Assembly (NCBI GenBank): GCA_002399565.1
Contig: DHDW01000041.1
Span: forward strand, 1-19,809
DNA length: 19,809 nt
Direction: 5' to 3'
Source of the DNA: Bacteroidales bacterium UBA4866
GTDB taxonomy: Bacteria > Bacteroidota > Bacteroidia > Bacteroidales > P3
The number at the start of each line of letters is the position of its first letter. Positions within the stretch are counted from its first letter, which is position 1. A program made the translations under genes and the position numbers. The notes beneath the pieces are model-generated. The model ran no database searches and had not been told where the DNA came from. It worked only from the letters and a program-made list of their open reading frames with translations. Shown piece after piece: positions 1 to 7,280 of the stretch.

Positions 1-81
1 AATACTTTGCCCTACTTTGATGATACTTCTCTTATTTAGTTTATTCAGTTTAAAGATATCATCCATTGGTACGTTGTATTC
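1..81 (-). pseudogene. LysM-domain C-terminal fragment, running off the left edge
   Basis: Read on the minus strand from 81 to 1, the frame gives E-Y-N-V-P-M-D-D-I-F-K-L-N-K-L-N and then K-R-S-I-I-K-V-G-Q-S-I. This matches the second half of a LysM peptidoglycan-binding module, where consensus positions include the N in 'KLN' and the closing 'I-x-x-G-Q'. The first half of the module (the Y-x-V-x-x-G-D-T-L segment) is missing: upstream the frame passes into the palindrome at 87-109 and meets a TAG at 111-109. An in-frame ATG lies at 66-64 but would give only part of a domain. I infer that the gene's 5' end was replaced or cut off by the repeat. A functional start elsewhere, or a misassembly, remains possible. 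Confidence 0.45.
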
Positions 82-86
82 CCGTC

Positions 87-135
87 GTGCGGGATTTGTA
101 CTCCCGCACTATATTACTATAAGGATTTTTAATCC
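87..135. repeat. REP-like double hairpin
   Basis: A perfect 8-bp inverted repeat, GTGCGGGA at 87-94 and TCCCGCAC at 102-109 with a 7-nt loop, is followed by a second short hairpin, GGATT at 123-127 and AATCC at 131-135. A third short dyad, GGATA (164-168) with TATCC (172-176), lies just downstream. The GC-rich stem in very AT-rich surroundings, with hairpins in series, resembles the extragenic palindromes (REP elements) that RAYT-type transposases mobilise. No RAYT gene is in the window, so this assignment is by appearance only. Confidence 0.5.
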
Positions 136-189
136 GTAACTTCATTTACAACAATAATCTATCGGATAGCATATCCTAATAATAAAAGA

Positions 190-242
190 GTGCGGCATTG
201 CTTATCGACTTTGTCGCTTTGCACAGCAAAGAAATACCGCAC
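190..242. repeat. Cloverleaf-like palindrome (three-way junction)
   Basis: The outer arms GTGCGGCATT (190-199) and AATACCGCAC (233-242) pair over 10 positions with one mismatch. Inside sit two perfect hairpins back to back: CGAC/GTCG with a TTT loop (206-216) and CTTTGC/GCAAAG with an ACA loop (217-231). As single-stranded DNA or RNA this would fold into a three-way junction. The outer arm shares GTGCGG with the REP-like hairpin at 87-109, so the two may belong to one family or one composite element. No coding frame covers it. Confidence 0.55.
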
Positions 243-253
243 AACCTAAAATC

Positions 254-370
254 TTTCTTATTTAAGTTTTTCGGCAAAAAATTAAATTACCACGTTTCTT
301 ATTTAAGTTTTTTGGCAAAAAGTTAAATTAGCGTATTTCTTATTTAATCTTTTCCTGATAAACTTAAATA
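254..370. repeat. 41-bp tandem repeat, about 2.8 copies
   Basis: Copy 1 (254-294) and copy 2 (295-335) are near identical, starting TTTCTTATTTAAGTTTTT and ending in a TTAAATTA-type segment. A third, degenerate copy (336-370) keeps TTTCTTATTTAA and then drifts. Each of the first two units contains an imperfect AT-rich dyad centred on YGGC (TTTAAGTTTTT opposite AAAAARTTAAA). Direct adjacency without spacers and only three units argue against CRISPR. Function unknown; possibilities are protein-binding iterons, part of the adjacent repeat cluster, or slippage products. Confidence 0.6.
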
Positions 371-565
371 TCCAAAGGAACACAACACAACACAACAGAA
401 TAATATATACCACTCAACAGAACGACAAAAATTAATGCTTTCTTTTTGGGGTCGTGTTTCTTTAATCTGTTGATTTGTTGGGAGGTCTATGATATGATGT
501 CTTTATTGGATTATTTTTATTTTATTTTACAATGGTTAAATTACTTTTTCAATATAAGTTTTTAT
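371..565. other. Non-coding stretch without recognised features
   Basis: Together with the repeats to its left this makes a gene-free region of roughly 520 nt before the first CDS. It contains a short CACAA pentamer run (381-400, three exact copies and one variant) and AT-rich sequence. I see no tRNA, no convincing ORF and no other motif here. Confidence 0.5.
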
Positions 566-573
566 TACCTTTG
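566..573 (+). promoter_or_regulatory. Promoter -7 box (TACCTTTG) for the M48-protease gene
   Basis: TACCTTTG matches the Bacteroidota -7 consensus TAnnTTTG exactly and lies 31 nt before the ATG at 605. That predicts transcription from about 580 and a leader near 25 nt. No TTTG is present at the expected -33 position, so the upstream half is weak or absent. Confidence 0.55.
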
Positions 574-604
574 CTATCCTATTTAAAAATTTAATTGGAA
601 AAAT

Positions 605-3367
605 ATGAAAAGACTATTATCACTCTTTTGTTTTTTAATGCTTTGCTTATTAACGAATGCTCAAAATGGGGATATTGATAACTTTGTTAGGCTTGAGGCT
701 GTTGGGAAGATTCCTTCAAACTTATTGGAGATTGCTAATTCTGATGAAATTATAGAGAATGATTATGAGGAAGGTCTTAGAAATCAGATTAAAACTTTTA
801 TTCTTTCTGGTAAGATTGTTTTTGGGGATACGGTTTCTAATTATGTGAATAATATTGTTGATTTATTATTGAAGGATGAGCCTAAGCTTAGAGAGAAAAT
901 TAAGGTTTATGTGATTAAGTCTTCTCAAGCTAATGCTTTTGCTACGAGTAAGGGTTATTTGTTTATCACCACTGGTTTTATTGCTCAAAGTACTTGTGAG
1001 GCTGAACTGGCTTTTGCCATTTCGCATGAGATTATCCACTTTACTAAAAAGCATGGTTATTCTTTGAAGGATGATTTTGATGGTGTGAATGATTTTCTTA
1101 CTTATCACTCTCGTTCAAGGGAACAGGAATTTGAGTGCGATAGGGAGGGTTATTTGAACTACTACTCTAAGGCTGGCTATTTTAAGTCTTCTTCAATGGG
1201 TGTTTACGACATTTTGCAATATTCCTATTTGCCTTTTGATGAAAAGAAATTAAGTAGAGCTTTCTTTGAAACGGAGTATTTTCAGTTTAAGGACAATTAC
1301 TTTTTAGAGTCTGTTACTCCTATTTCGAGTAGGGAGAATTATATTGATACTTTTTCAACTCATCCTAATTTGAAATCGAGACGCTTTGAGATGGAGAAGT
1401 TGATTAATGCTAATGTTAATGAAGAGGGTAAGGAGTTTGTTCAGAGCAAAGAGGCTTATGAGTATATTAGAACAATTTGCAGGTTTGAAACTATCAACCA
1501 ACAAATTATGGAGGATAATTACATTAAATCGTACTATAATACTATTATTCTTGAGGATAAATTTCCTGGCAATAAGTTTTTAAGAACTGCTAAGATTGCT
1601 TCCATTTATGGGATTTCGAAGGTGAAGACTTATGGTAATTATTCTCGTTACTTGCTTACTAAAAAGGAGACTGAGGGTGAGATTCAATTTATTGCAAATT
1701 TCTTTGAAAAGGCTAACAAGAAAGAGATTGCTCTTTTGGCTCTTAGAGAGATTTATGGTGGCTTAAAGCAAGAGGATAGCAAATATTATTCTGCTCTAAT
1801 GGATGATATTATTAATGATATTGCTAAGAATATGAAATTGGATGGATTGAATCAATTCTCCGACTTAAAGATGAATGAGGTTTATGTTGAGGATAGCTTA
1901 AATAGGGATGATAATTCTAAACTTTCAAAGTATGATAAGATTAAGTCTTCTAAGATTATTGGTCATCAAAAAGGGTTTAAGACAGAGAACTATATGCTTG
2001 CCGATTTGAAGAAGGATAGTAGTTTTGTGAAAATATTTGAAAATGCTATAAGTAAGAATGAAAAGAAATTGGCTGGAGATATTATTGATGAAATTAAAGA
2101 AGAAGAAGGTGAAGAAGAGGAAGAGGAAAAGTCTCTTCAAATTAAAACTCTTATTGTCTTTGAGCCAAATATGATTACTTATAATAAGCATAATGAGGTA
2201 AAAAGTAGCTCTGAAAAAAGTGCAAAGGTTGCTCAAAGCTTCGACAAAATGATAGAGAAAATTGCTGAGGAAAATGGGGTTAAGACTATCATTATGTCAA
2301 ATTCTAATTTCGATACTAATTTCTCTTATCAGCTTAGAGCTAAAATTCATGATTTTGGAATGGGTTTAAATCGTTTTGGGGATATATATTACGAAACAAG
2401 GGATATTGAAAATTATGCCAAAGAGCTAAATAGTCAGTATTTGAGTTTTATTTCTCTTCAGAAGTATAAGAAAATAGATAATAATGTGGGTTATAAATTA
2501 ACTCACTCTGTTATGTCTGCAATTTTTGCCTATCCTTTTTTGCCTATATCTGTTTATCAATGGATGAATCAAAAATATACTGGGGAATTGAATTTCCTTG
2601 TTTATGATTTAAAAAACTATAACTTCGCTTACAACAACCGAATTAGCTTTGGATATGAAAACACTAAGGATTTTGAAAAAAAGGCTTTGGATGAACATTT
2701 CAAGAAGATAAATGATGAGGGCTCATCTTTATATAAAAGACATGGCTACAAGGGTAAGAGATTTATTTTTAGAGTGGATGCTAATCTTAGTCCTGCTTTT
2801 ATAACTCCTAATAAGTTTGGAGATAATGGTCCATTATACTTTGATTATTCCATTAATCCTAATATTGAGTTTGTAATTAATAAGAAAATGAGTGTTGGAG
2901 TTGGAATGAGCTATATGGACACTAAGTTTAAATGTAGTGACCTCTTGTATAATGATAGATATCCCAACTTAGGTTCAGTAAATGTAATTGGCTATTCTCT
3001 TTTTATAAAATCTTATAAAGCTGTCGCTCCTCTTGGATATTATTATAAGTTTCAGTTCGACTATTTCCAATACTCTCCTTACTTAGTATATGGAGATTTA
3101 GTTTCAGACCAAAACAACGACTGGTATTATAAGGAAAAAGTTTATGAAGAAAAGGGTTATAATTTAGGCTTTAAAGTTGAATTTGGTAAAGTATTCTTTG
3201 TTAATGATTATTTTCAAATTGGAGCAGGATGTTCTGTTGGCATTACTTCTAAAGGTTGGGGTGAAGTATCTGAATTTGATTCAACAATACCTGAATTTAT
3301 TGAAAATGCAATGTGGAGAAAATACTTTTTTGGTATAAACTTGAATATAGGTTTACTTGCTTTCTAA
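605..3367 (+). CDS. M48-type zinc metalloprotease with C-terminal beta-barrel-like domain
   Basis: A 920-residue exported protein. Residues 1-20 are a signal peptide ending in NAQ. The protease domain (about 50-270) has the zinc motif HEIIH at 141-145 preceded by ELAFAIS, the third-ligand motif E-F-E-C-D at 175-179 (Cys where most relatives have Ala), and STHPNLKSR at 251-259, a position M48 enzymes such as BepA also conserve. These indicate an active gluzincin acting in the periplasm or at the outer membrane. A Glu-rich run sits near 497-511. The middle region (about 515-720) is unrecognised. The last ~190 residues alternate polar and hydrophobic/aromatic positions and end in a terminal Phe, as outer-membrane barrel proteins do. 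M48 proteases are usually 250-500 residues, so the length and barrel are unusual. The two following genes are close (29 and 11 nt) and probably co-transcribed. Confidence 0.8.
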   Translation: MKRLLSLFCFLMLCLLTNAQNGDIDNFVRLEAVGKIPSNLLEIANSDEIIENDYEEGLRNQIKTFILSGKIVFGDTVSNYVNNIVDLLLKDEPKLREKIKVYVIKSSQANAFATSKGYLFITTGFIAQSTCEAELAFAISHEIIHFTKKHGYSLKDDFDGVNDFLTYHSRSREQEFECDREGYLNYYSKAGYFKSSSMGVYDILQYSYLPFDEKKLSRAFFETEYFQFKDNYFLESVTPISSRENYIDTFSTHPNLKSRRFEMEKLINANVNEEGKEFVQSKEAYEYIRTICRFETINQQIMEDNYIKSYYNTIILEDKFPGNKFLRTAKIASIYGISKVKTYGNYSRYLLTKKETEGEIQFIANFFEKANKKEIALLALREIYGGLKQEDSKYYSALMDDIINDIAKNMKLDGLNQFSDLKMNEVYVEDSLNRDDNSKLSKYDKIKSSKIIGHQKGFKTENYMLADLKKDSSFVKIFENAISKNEKKLAGDIIDEIKEEEGEEEEEEKSLQIKTLIVFEPNMITYNKHNEVKSSSEKSAKVAQSFDKMIEKIAEENGVKTIIMSNSNFDTNFSYQLRAKIHDFGMGLNRFGDIYYETRDIENYAKELNSQYLSFISLQKYKKIDNNVGYKLTHSVMSAIFAYPFLPISVYQWMNQKYTGELNFLVYDLKNYNFAYNNRISFGYENTKDFEKKALDEHFKKINDEGSSLYKRHGYKGKRFIFRVDANLSPAFITPNKFGDNGPLYFDYSINPNIEFVINKKMSVGVGMSYMDTKFKCSDLLYNDRYPNLGSVNVIGYSLFIKSYKAVAPLGYYYKFQFDYFQYSPYLVYGDLVSDQNNDWYYKEKVYEEKGYNLGFKVEFGKVFFVNDYFQIGAGCSVGITSKGWGEVSEFDSTIPEFIENAMWRKYFFGINLNIGLLAF

Positions 3368-3396
3368 GATAATTAACTTTAAATCACATAATAAAC

Positions 3397-4851
3397 ATGA
3401 AAAAAATCACTTTATTTTATCTATTAGTTTTCTTTACAGGCGTTTTAAATGCTCAAGGATTAAACTGGAGTCCACAAATAAGAACTAATAATGCTAGAGA
3501 GGTTGTGGAATATATTGGTTCTGCAAATAATAAAAACTATTTTATTTCCAAAGCTGCAAAGCATAACCTTTTCTATTACAAGACTAATATATACTTATTC
3601 TCTACTAATGCTAACAACGAATTGGTTAAGACTGGAGAAGAGATTGTTTTGGAGAAATCAAGCATAATTAAAGCTTTTGTAAAGGATAATGATATTAATA
3701 TACTCCTAAAAACTATTGTTGATGGAGAGGCTATTGTTGAACTTGTGGTTTTCGACTCCGAAACACTAATGGAAAAAGAAAAAGAGGCTAAGGATTTATT
3801 AAAATTTGATGTTAGCAATAGAGATGAGGTAACTATTTATTATAATGAGAGTGAGGATAAATCAAAATATTGTTTAAACTACTTATCAACTGACTATAGA
3901 ACTAATAAGGGCTATTTGCAGTTTAATGTTTTTGAAAATGACAATACTCCATTATGGACTAATAGATTTGAAAATGACTTTGAGGGTATGTTGAGAATTT
4001 ATGATTTTCAATTAGAAAATTCTGGGGATGTTTATATGTATGCTGTTAACTCCATTACTGTTGACAGAAATGAGAAAGATTATAAACTATTTATCATTAG
4101 GGCTAACGAGAACGACACAAGAGATGCGGAATTTAACATTTCTCTTAATTCTGATATTTCTGGAATGAGTTTATATAAGATTGACACTAATGTAATTTTC
4201 CTTGCAACTCATAGTGAAGATGTTTTAAGCACATATAAATTAGACCTTTTGCAAGAGGATATTATTAGCAAAAGCAGTATCAGTCTTATGAATGAAAAGG
4301 ACAAGTATACTAATTGGACTTTAAGTAAATTCTACAAGCTTGAAAATGGAAACCTTGTTCTTCCAATGCAACATACATATGCAGTAAAATATGTAAGCAA
4401 TAATTCTGTGAGCTACGTTTTCAGCAATTATAACATGTGTATTGCATTAATTGATCCTGAAAATAATGAACTGGTAAAAAAACAGATTATCAGAAAAGCT
4501 ATGAACTATGAATCAAAAAGATATATGGAACATGGTTATTATGAAAGCCCTTTCTTCTATGCAAAAGGCAATGAATTCTATGCAATTTACAATAACAATA
4601 AAAAATATGATGATTTAGGAACTAAGGATACAAAATGGATAATTACATATGGACCAAGAGGAAGTAAAAAATACCAGACTAATGTTTTCAGAATGGATCA
4701 AGATGGTAAAGTTAAGTTAGAAACATTGTTTACAATGAAGAAAGATAAGAAAATGTTCTCTGCCTACACTACTTTCGTAAATTCAGAAGGCGAACTTATA
4801 TTAAGTGGTGGTAATAAAAAGGGATTTAGTTTCGCAAAATTTAATTTATAA
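3397..4851 (+). CDS. Secreted protein of unknown function (possible beta-propeller)
   Basis: A 484-residue protein with a clear signal peptide (residues 1-19, ending in NAQ). The remainder is soluble-looking, rich in Asn, Lys, Glu and Tyr, with recurring strand-like segments of the type 'ylfst', 'ilLKTIVDGEAIVELVVF' and 'vyMYAVNSI'. That pattern suggests an all-beta fold such as a propeller, but I see no repeat motif clear enough to name a family. It has no T9SS C-terminal domain, lipobox or membrane segment beyond the signal. It lies 29 nt after the M48 gene and 11 nt before the small barrel gene, so it probably works with them at the envelope. Function not recognised. Confidence 0.7.
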   Translation: MKKITLFYLLVFFTGVLNAQGLNWSPQIRTNNAREVVEYIGSANNKNYFISKAAKHNLFYYKTNIYLFSTNANNELVKTGEEIVLEKSSIIKAFVKDNDINILLKTIVDGEAIVELVVFDSETLMEKEKEAKDLLKFDVSNRDEVTIYYNESEDKSKYCLNYLSTDYRTNKGYLQFNVFENDNTPLWTNRFENDFEGMLRIYDFQLENSGDVYMYAVNSITVDRNEKDYKLFIIRANENDTRDAEFNISLNSDISGMSLYKIDTNVIFLATHSEDVLSTYKLDLLQEDIISKSSISLMNEKDKYTNWTLSKFYKLENGNLVLPMQHTYAVKYVSNNSVSYVFSNYNMCIALIDPENNELVKKQIIRKAMNYESKRYMEHGYYESPFFYAKGNEFYAIYNNNKKYDDLGTKDTKWIITYGPRGSKKYQTNVFRMDQDGKVKLETLFTMKKDKKMFSAYTTFVNSEGELILSGGNKKGFSFAKFNL

Positions 4852-4862
4852 ACAATACTAAT

Positions 4863-5534
4863 ATGAAAAAACTCAAAATTATTTTTGCTGTTATCCTGCT
4901 TTCAGCACTAAACCTTAATGCTCAAGACAATGAATACGAAGCTGGACAATTGCATTTTGGACCTCATTTGTCAGGAATTATTGGTGGTTCTGGAGATGAC
5001 TTTATATCTGGTGGTATCTTTGGAGGCTTTCAAGCTGGAGCTTATGGTGGATATTCTTTTACTGACTTAATTGGAGTTAATGTAAGTGCTCTATATAGTT
5101 ATGAAGATTGGTTTTCTTTTAGCCATAATTATATAAAAGTCCCTGCTCTTCTTTTATTTCAATTTAATTCAACTCATATAGGATTAGGCGTTCAATATAA
5201 CTTTTTACTATCAACAAAAATCAGAGAAGATGAAGGACCTCTTTCATTTAAAGGAAATCATTTATCTGGAGTTATTGAAGTAGGGTACTTTCCTTTAATA
5301 CCTTTTTTCTCTCCAGAAGTAGGTCTATTTTATGAGAAATCTGTAATTCGAAATGTAATAAGAGTTGGTTATGCTCTAACTCCAATTTCTATTTTAGATA
5401 GTGAAGGCGCATTCTCTTTTAAATCATTCTTCTTAGAAGCAGGTATTCAATATAATATTGGACAACATTTTTACGATAAAAAATATTCTAAGAAAAAATC
5501 TAAATCAAAGGCAAAAAAGAGAAGAAGGAGATAA
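4863..5534 (+). CDS. Small outer-membrane beta-barrel protein with polybasic tail
   Basis: A 223-residue protein with a signal peptide (residues 1-21, ending in NAQ). It has Gly/aromatic-rich alternating strands (for example GGFQAGAYGGYSF, IGLGVQYNFLL, SFFLEAGIQYNIG), typical of the PorT/OMP_b-brl_2-type barrels of Bacteroidota, which usually have about eight strands. After the last strand, residues 206-223 are almost wholly Lys, Arg and Ser, ending in four Arg. This tail follows the barrel end, so it may face the periplasm, but the side is inferred. It is the third gene of the M48 cluster. The gene ends 15 nt from the convergent dCMP deaminase gene. Confidence 0.72.
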   Translation: MKKLKIIFAVILLSALNLNAQDNEYEAGQLHFGPHLSGIIGGSGDDFISGGIFGGFQAGAYGGYSFTDLIGVNVSALYSYEDWFSFSHNYIKVPALLLFQFNSTHIGLGVQYNFLLSTKIREDEGPLSFKGNHLSGVIEVGYFPLIPFFSPEVGLFYEKSVIRNVIRVGYALTPISILDSEGAFSFKSFFLEAGIQYNIGQHFYDKKYSKKKSKSKAKKRRRR

Positions 5535-5549
5535 AAAGGAATTAATCTT

Positions 5550-6062
5550 TTATTGATTATTGTATTTAAGAATATCTTCACAAAAGAATTCTAATTTAAT
5601 TCCTGCTTGTTTAAACATTTCTTCTGATTCTTCTCCTGCATGGTATTTTTTCTCACATACAACTCTTTTTATACCGCAGTTGATTATTAGCATTGCACAT
5701 ACTCTACATGGAGTCATCCTACAATACAGGGTGGCTCCATCAAGTGCTATGCCTCTTTTGGCAGCTTGACATATTGCATTTTGTTCTGCATGTACTGTTC
5801 TAACGCAATGTGTTGTTATGGTTTCGTCTTCATGAAAAGTTTTCTTAAAAAGATGTCCTACCTCATCGCAATGTGGAAGCCCTATTGGAGAGCCAACATA
5901 TCCTGTAACCAATACTTGCTTGTCTTTAACAATAACGCATCCACTTCTTCCTCTATCGCAAGTGGCTCTTTTGGCTGCAGCATTTGCCAATTCCATAAAG
6001 TATTCGTCCCAGGATGGTCTTTTATATGTGTTTTCTCCTATTTCTTTATTATTATCTTCCAT
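5550..6062 (-). CDS. dCMP deaminase (ComEB-like)
   Basis: A 170-residue cytidine/deoxycytidylate deaminase family enzyme. It converts dCMP to dUMP, feeding dTMP synthesis. The zinc and catalytic motif HAEQNAI (His91, Glu93) and PCRVC (Cys119, Cys122) are intact, and the N-terminal region contains CDRGRSGCVIV, typical of dCMP deaminases. The extra Cys/His-rich insert around 64-86 (PHCDEVGH ... THC) occurs in the ComEB/DCTD group and may bind a second zinc. The start overlaps the end of the upstream kinase-like gene by 25 nt, implying translational coupling. It is the last gene of the purE operon. Confidence 0.88.
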   Translation of the reverse strand: MEDNNKEIGENTYKRPSWDEYFMELANAAAKRATCDRGRSGCVIVKDKQVLVTGYVGSPIGLPHCDEVGHLFKKTFHEDETITTHCVRTVHAEQNAICQAAKRGIALDGATLYCRMTPCRVCAMLIINCGIKRVVCEKKYHAGEESEEMFKQAGIKLEFFCEDILKYNNQ

Positions 6063-6595
6063 ATCTCTTCAATCTTTTGCTTTAAGTCTTCAATTGTTCC
6101 ACTATTATCAACCACAATATCTGCCTTTTCAATGCATGCTTTTAAGTTTTGAGCATTTACATCATTGGATTGCATCTCTCTTTCTTCGTTTTGCTTAAAA
6201 GTTTCAAAGCTTACATTATCAGTTGAACTCTTTCTTTGAAGTATTCTTTGGTATCTTATCTTTATATCTGCATCAACGGCAATTAATAGAAAGTCTTCCT
6301 TTTGGCGAAGAAATTCTACTTCTTTTGGATTGCGAACGCTTTCAATTATGCTGTTCTTTCCACTTTCCTTTGCTCTATGATATAGGCTTTCAATAATGTA
6401 TGATGGACTATGCTCCTCTCTTAAACGATTACCTATTAAAGTCATGGAATCTCTATTTACTTCCAATCCTTCTTTTTCAATTGTTTCAACAATAAAATCT
6501 CTTGCTGAATAATGTAAGAATCCCTTTTCTTTCAACAAATCAACAATGGTACCCTTGCCTGCACCAAGAGTACCTGTTATGCCTATTATTATCAT
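6038..6595 (-). CDS. P-loop NMP-kinase / dephospho-CoA-kinase-like protein
   Basis: A 185-residue P-loop protein. The Walker A motif is GTLGAGKGT (8-16), followed by the 'HYSARDFI' and 'VNRDSMTLIGNRLREEHSPSY' segments and a basic lid-like region with RYQRILQR. The overall layout resembles dephospho-CoA kinase and particularly the UPF0200-like nucleoside monophosphate kinase-type proteins, rather than typical CoaE. Placement between purE and dCMP deaminase, overlapping the latter by 25 nt, suggests a (deoxy)nucleotide substrate, but this is inference. It could instead be annotated as CoaE; the absence of any coenzyme A neighbour argues mildly against that. Confidence 0.72.
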   Translation of the reverse strand: MIIIGITGTLGAGKGTIVDLLKEKGFLHYSARDFIVETIEKEGLEVNRDSMTLIGNRLREEHSPSYIIESLYHRAKESGKNSIIESVRNPKEVEFLRQKEDFLLIAVDADIKIRYQRILQRKSSTDNVSFETFKQNEEREMQSNDVNAQNLKACIEKADIVVDNSGTIEDLKQKIEEIWKIIIKK

Positions 6596-6610
6596 CTTAG
6601 TATTTAAAAT

Positions 6611-7114
6611 TTATACCTTGTACTTGAATGAAATCTTTGAAAGGTCATCGTTTGCTTTAACTATTTTTTCTTTCAGGCTCTGTTTATAGTTTTTCATTTT
6701 CTCTCTAAGAGCTGAATCTCCATTAGCCATTATTTGAAGAGAAAGGATTGCAGCATTTAATGCTCCATTTATGGCAACTGTTGCAACAGGTATTCCTGGA
6801 GGCATTTGAGCAATGGCAAGTAAGGCATCAAGTCCATCCAAAGAGGCTTTAATTGGAACACCAATAACAGGAAGTGGAGTCATTGCAGCAATTACACCCG
6901 GCAAATGAGCAGCCATTCCAGCTCCTGCAATAATAACTTCAATTCCTCTTTCTTGAGCCTCAGTGGCAAACTTCTCTACTTCTTTTGGAGTTCTGTGAGC
7001 TGAGAGTGCATTTACCTCAAAAGGAATTTCCATCTGGTCTAAAAATATTGCAGCAGCTTCCATTACGGAATAATCGCTGGTGCTTCCCATTATAATACTT
7101 ACTCTTGGTTTCAT
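6611..7114 (-). CDS. purE: 5-(carboxyamino)imidazole ribonucleotide mutase
   Basis: A 167-residue class I PurE that converts N5-CAIR to CAIR in de novo purine synthesis in the cytoplasm. Diagnostic motifs are present: GSTSDYSVM at 10-18, SAHRTP at 38-43 with the catalytic His, GAGMAAHLPGV at 64-74 and QMPPGIPVATVAI at 103-115. Length is normal for the family. It is the first gene of a three-gene operon; the next gene begins 15 nt downstream. A well-formed promoter lies just upstream. The partner purK is not in the window. Confidence 0.93.
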   Translation of the reverse strand: MKPRVSIIMGSTSDYSVMEAAAIFLDQMEIPFEVNALSAHRTPKEVEKFATEAQERGIEVIIAGAGMAAHLPGVIAAMTPLPVIGVPIKASLDGLDALLAIAQMPPGIPVATVAINGALNAAILSLQIMANGDSALREKMKNYKQSLKEKIVKANDDLSKISFKYKV

Positions 7115-7151
7115 TTTCCTGTCTCTTATTTATATTAATTATTTTGAGTTT

Positions 7152-7182
7152 CAAAAATACAACTTTCTATAAGATTGTCAAA
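7152..7182 (-). promoter_or_regulatory. Promoter of the purE operon (-33/-7, Bacteroidota type)
   Basis: On the minus strand TTTG (7182-7179) is separated by exactly 19 nt from TATTTTTG (7159-7152), matching the TTTG / TAnnTTTG consensus. Transcription would start near 7145, giving a leader of about 30 nt before the purE ATG at 7114. Confidence 0.65.
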
Positions 7183-7209
7183 ATCTGATGAATATTTTTA
7201 AAGATTTAT

Positions 7210-7217
7210 TACCTTTG
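7210..7217 (+). promoter_or_regulatory. Promoter -7 box (TACCTTTG) for the glycan operon
   Basis: TACCTTTG is an exact match to TAnnTTTG and would start transcription near 7224. It lies downstream of the first possible ATG (7188), so that codon would not be on the transcript; this supports the ATG at 7281 as the real start of the methyltransferase. The -33 half is weak. It is divergent from the purE promoter, with about 30 nt between the two elements. Confidence 0.55.
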
Positions 7218-7280
7218 CAGATAGTTTTGTTTGGTAAAAAAATTAAAAAGGCAATAAGCAAAGCAATTAAATTGAATGAT

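Noticed and set aside
1..39. Plus-strand 3' end of an upstream gene (N-T-L-P-Y-F-D-D-T-S-L-I then TAG)
   Set aside because: The minus strand of the same bases encodes a clear LysM half-domain, so the plus reading is probably its shadow.
254..370. Possible CRISPR array
   Set aside because: The units abut directly without unique spacers, the third copy is decayed, and no cas gene is present.
381..400. CACAA pentamer repeats as a phase-variable tract
   Set aside because: Only three exact copies, nearly 200 nt from the nearest promoter box and outside any coding frame.
1925..2236. 103-residue minus-strand frame rich in Phe/Leu
   Set aside because: It is antisense to the M48-protein gene; its hydrophobic run is the reverse complement of the Glu/Lys-rich segment.
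5543..5559. AT-only hairpin TAATC/GATTA between convergent genes as a terminator
   Set aside because: A 5-bp stem with only one G-C pair and no proper T-run is too weak to call.
5560..6198. Several plus-strand frames opposite the dCMP deaminase and kinase genes
   Set aside because: They are antisense to genes with intact catalytic motifs and show no recognisable protein features.
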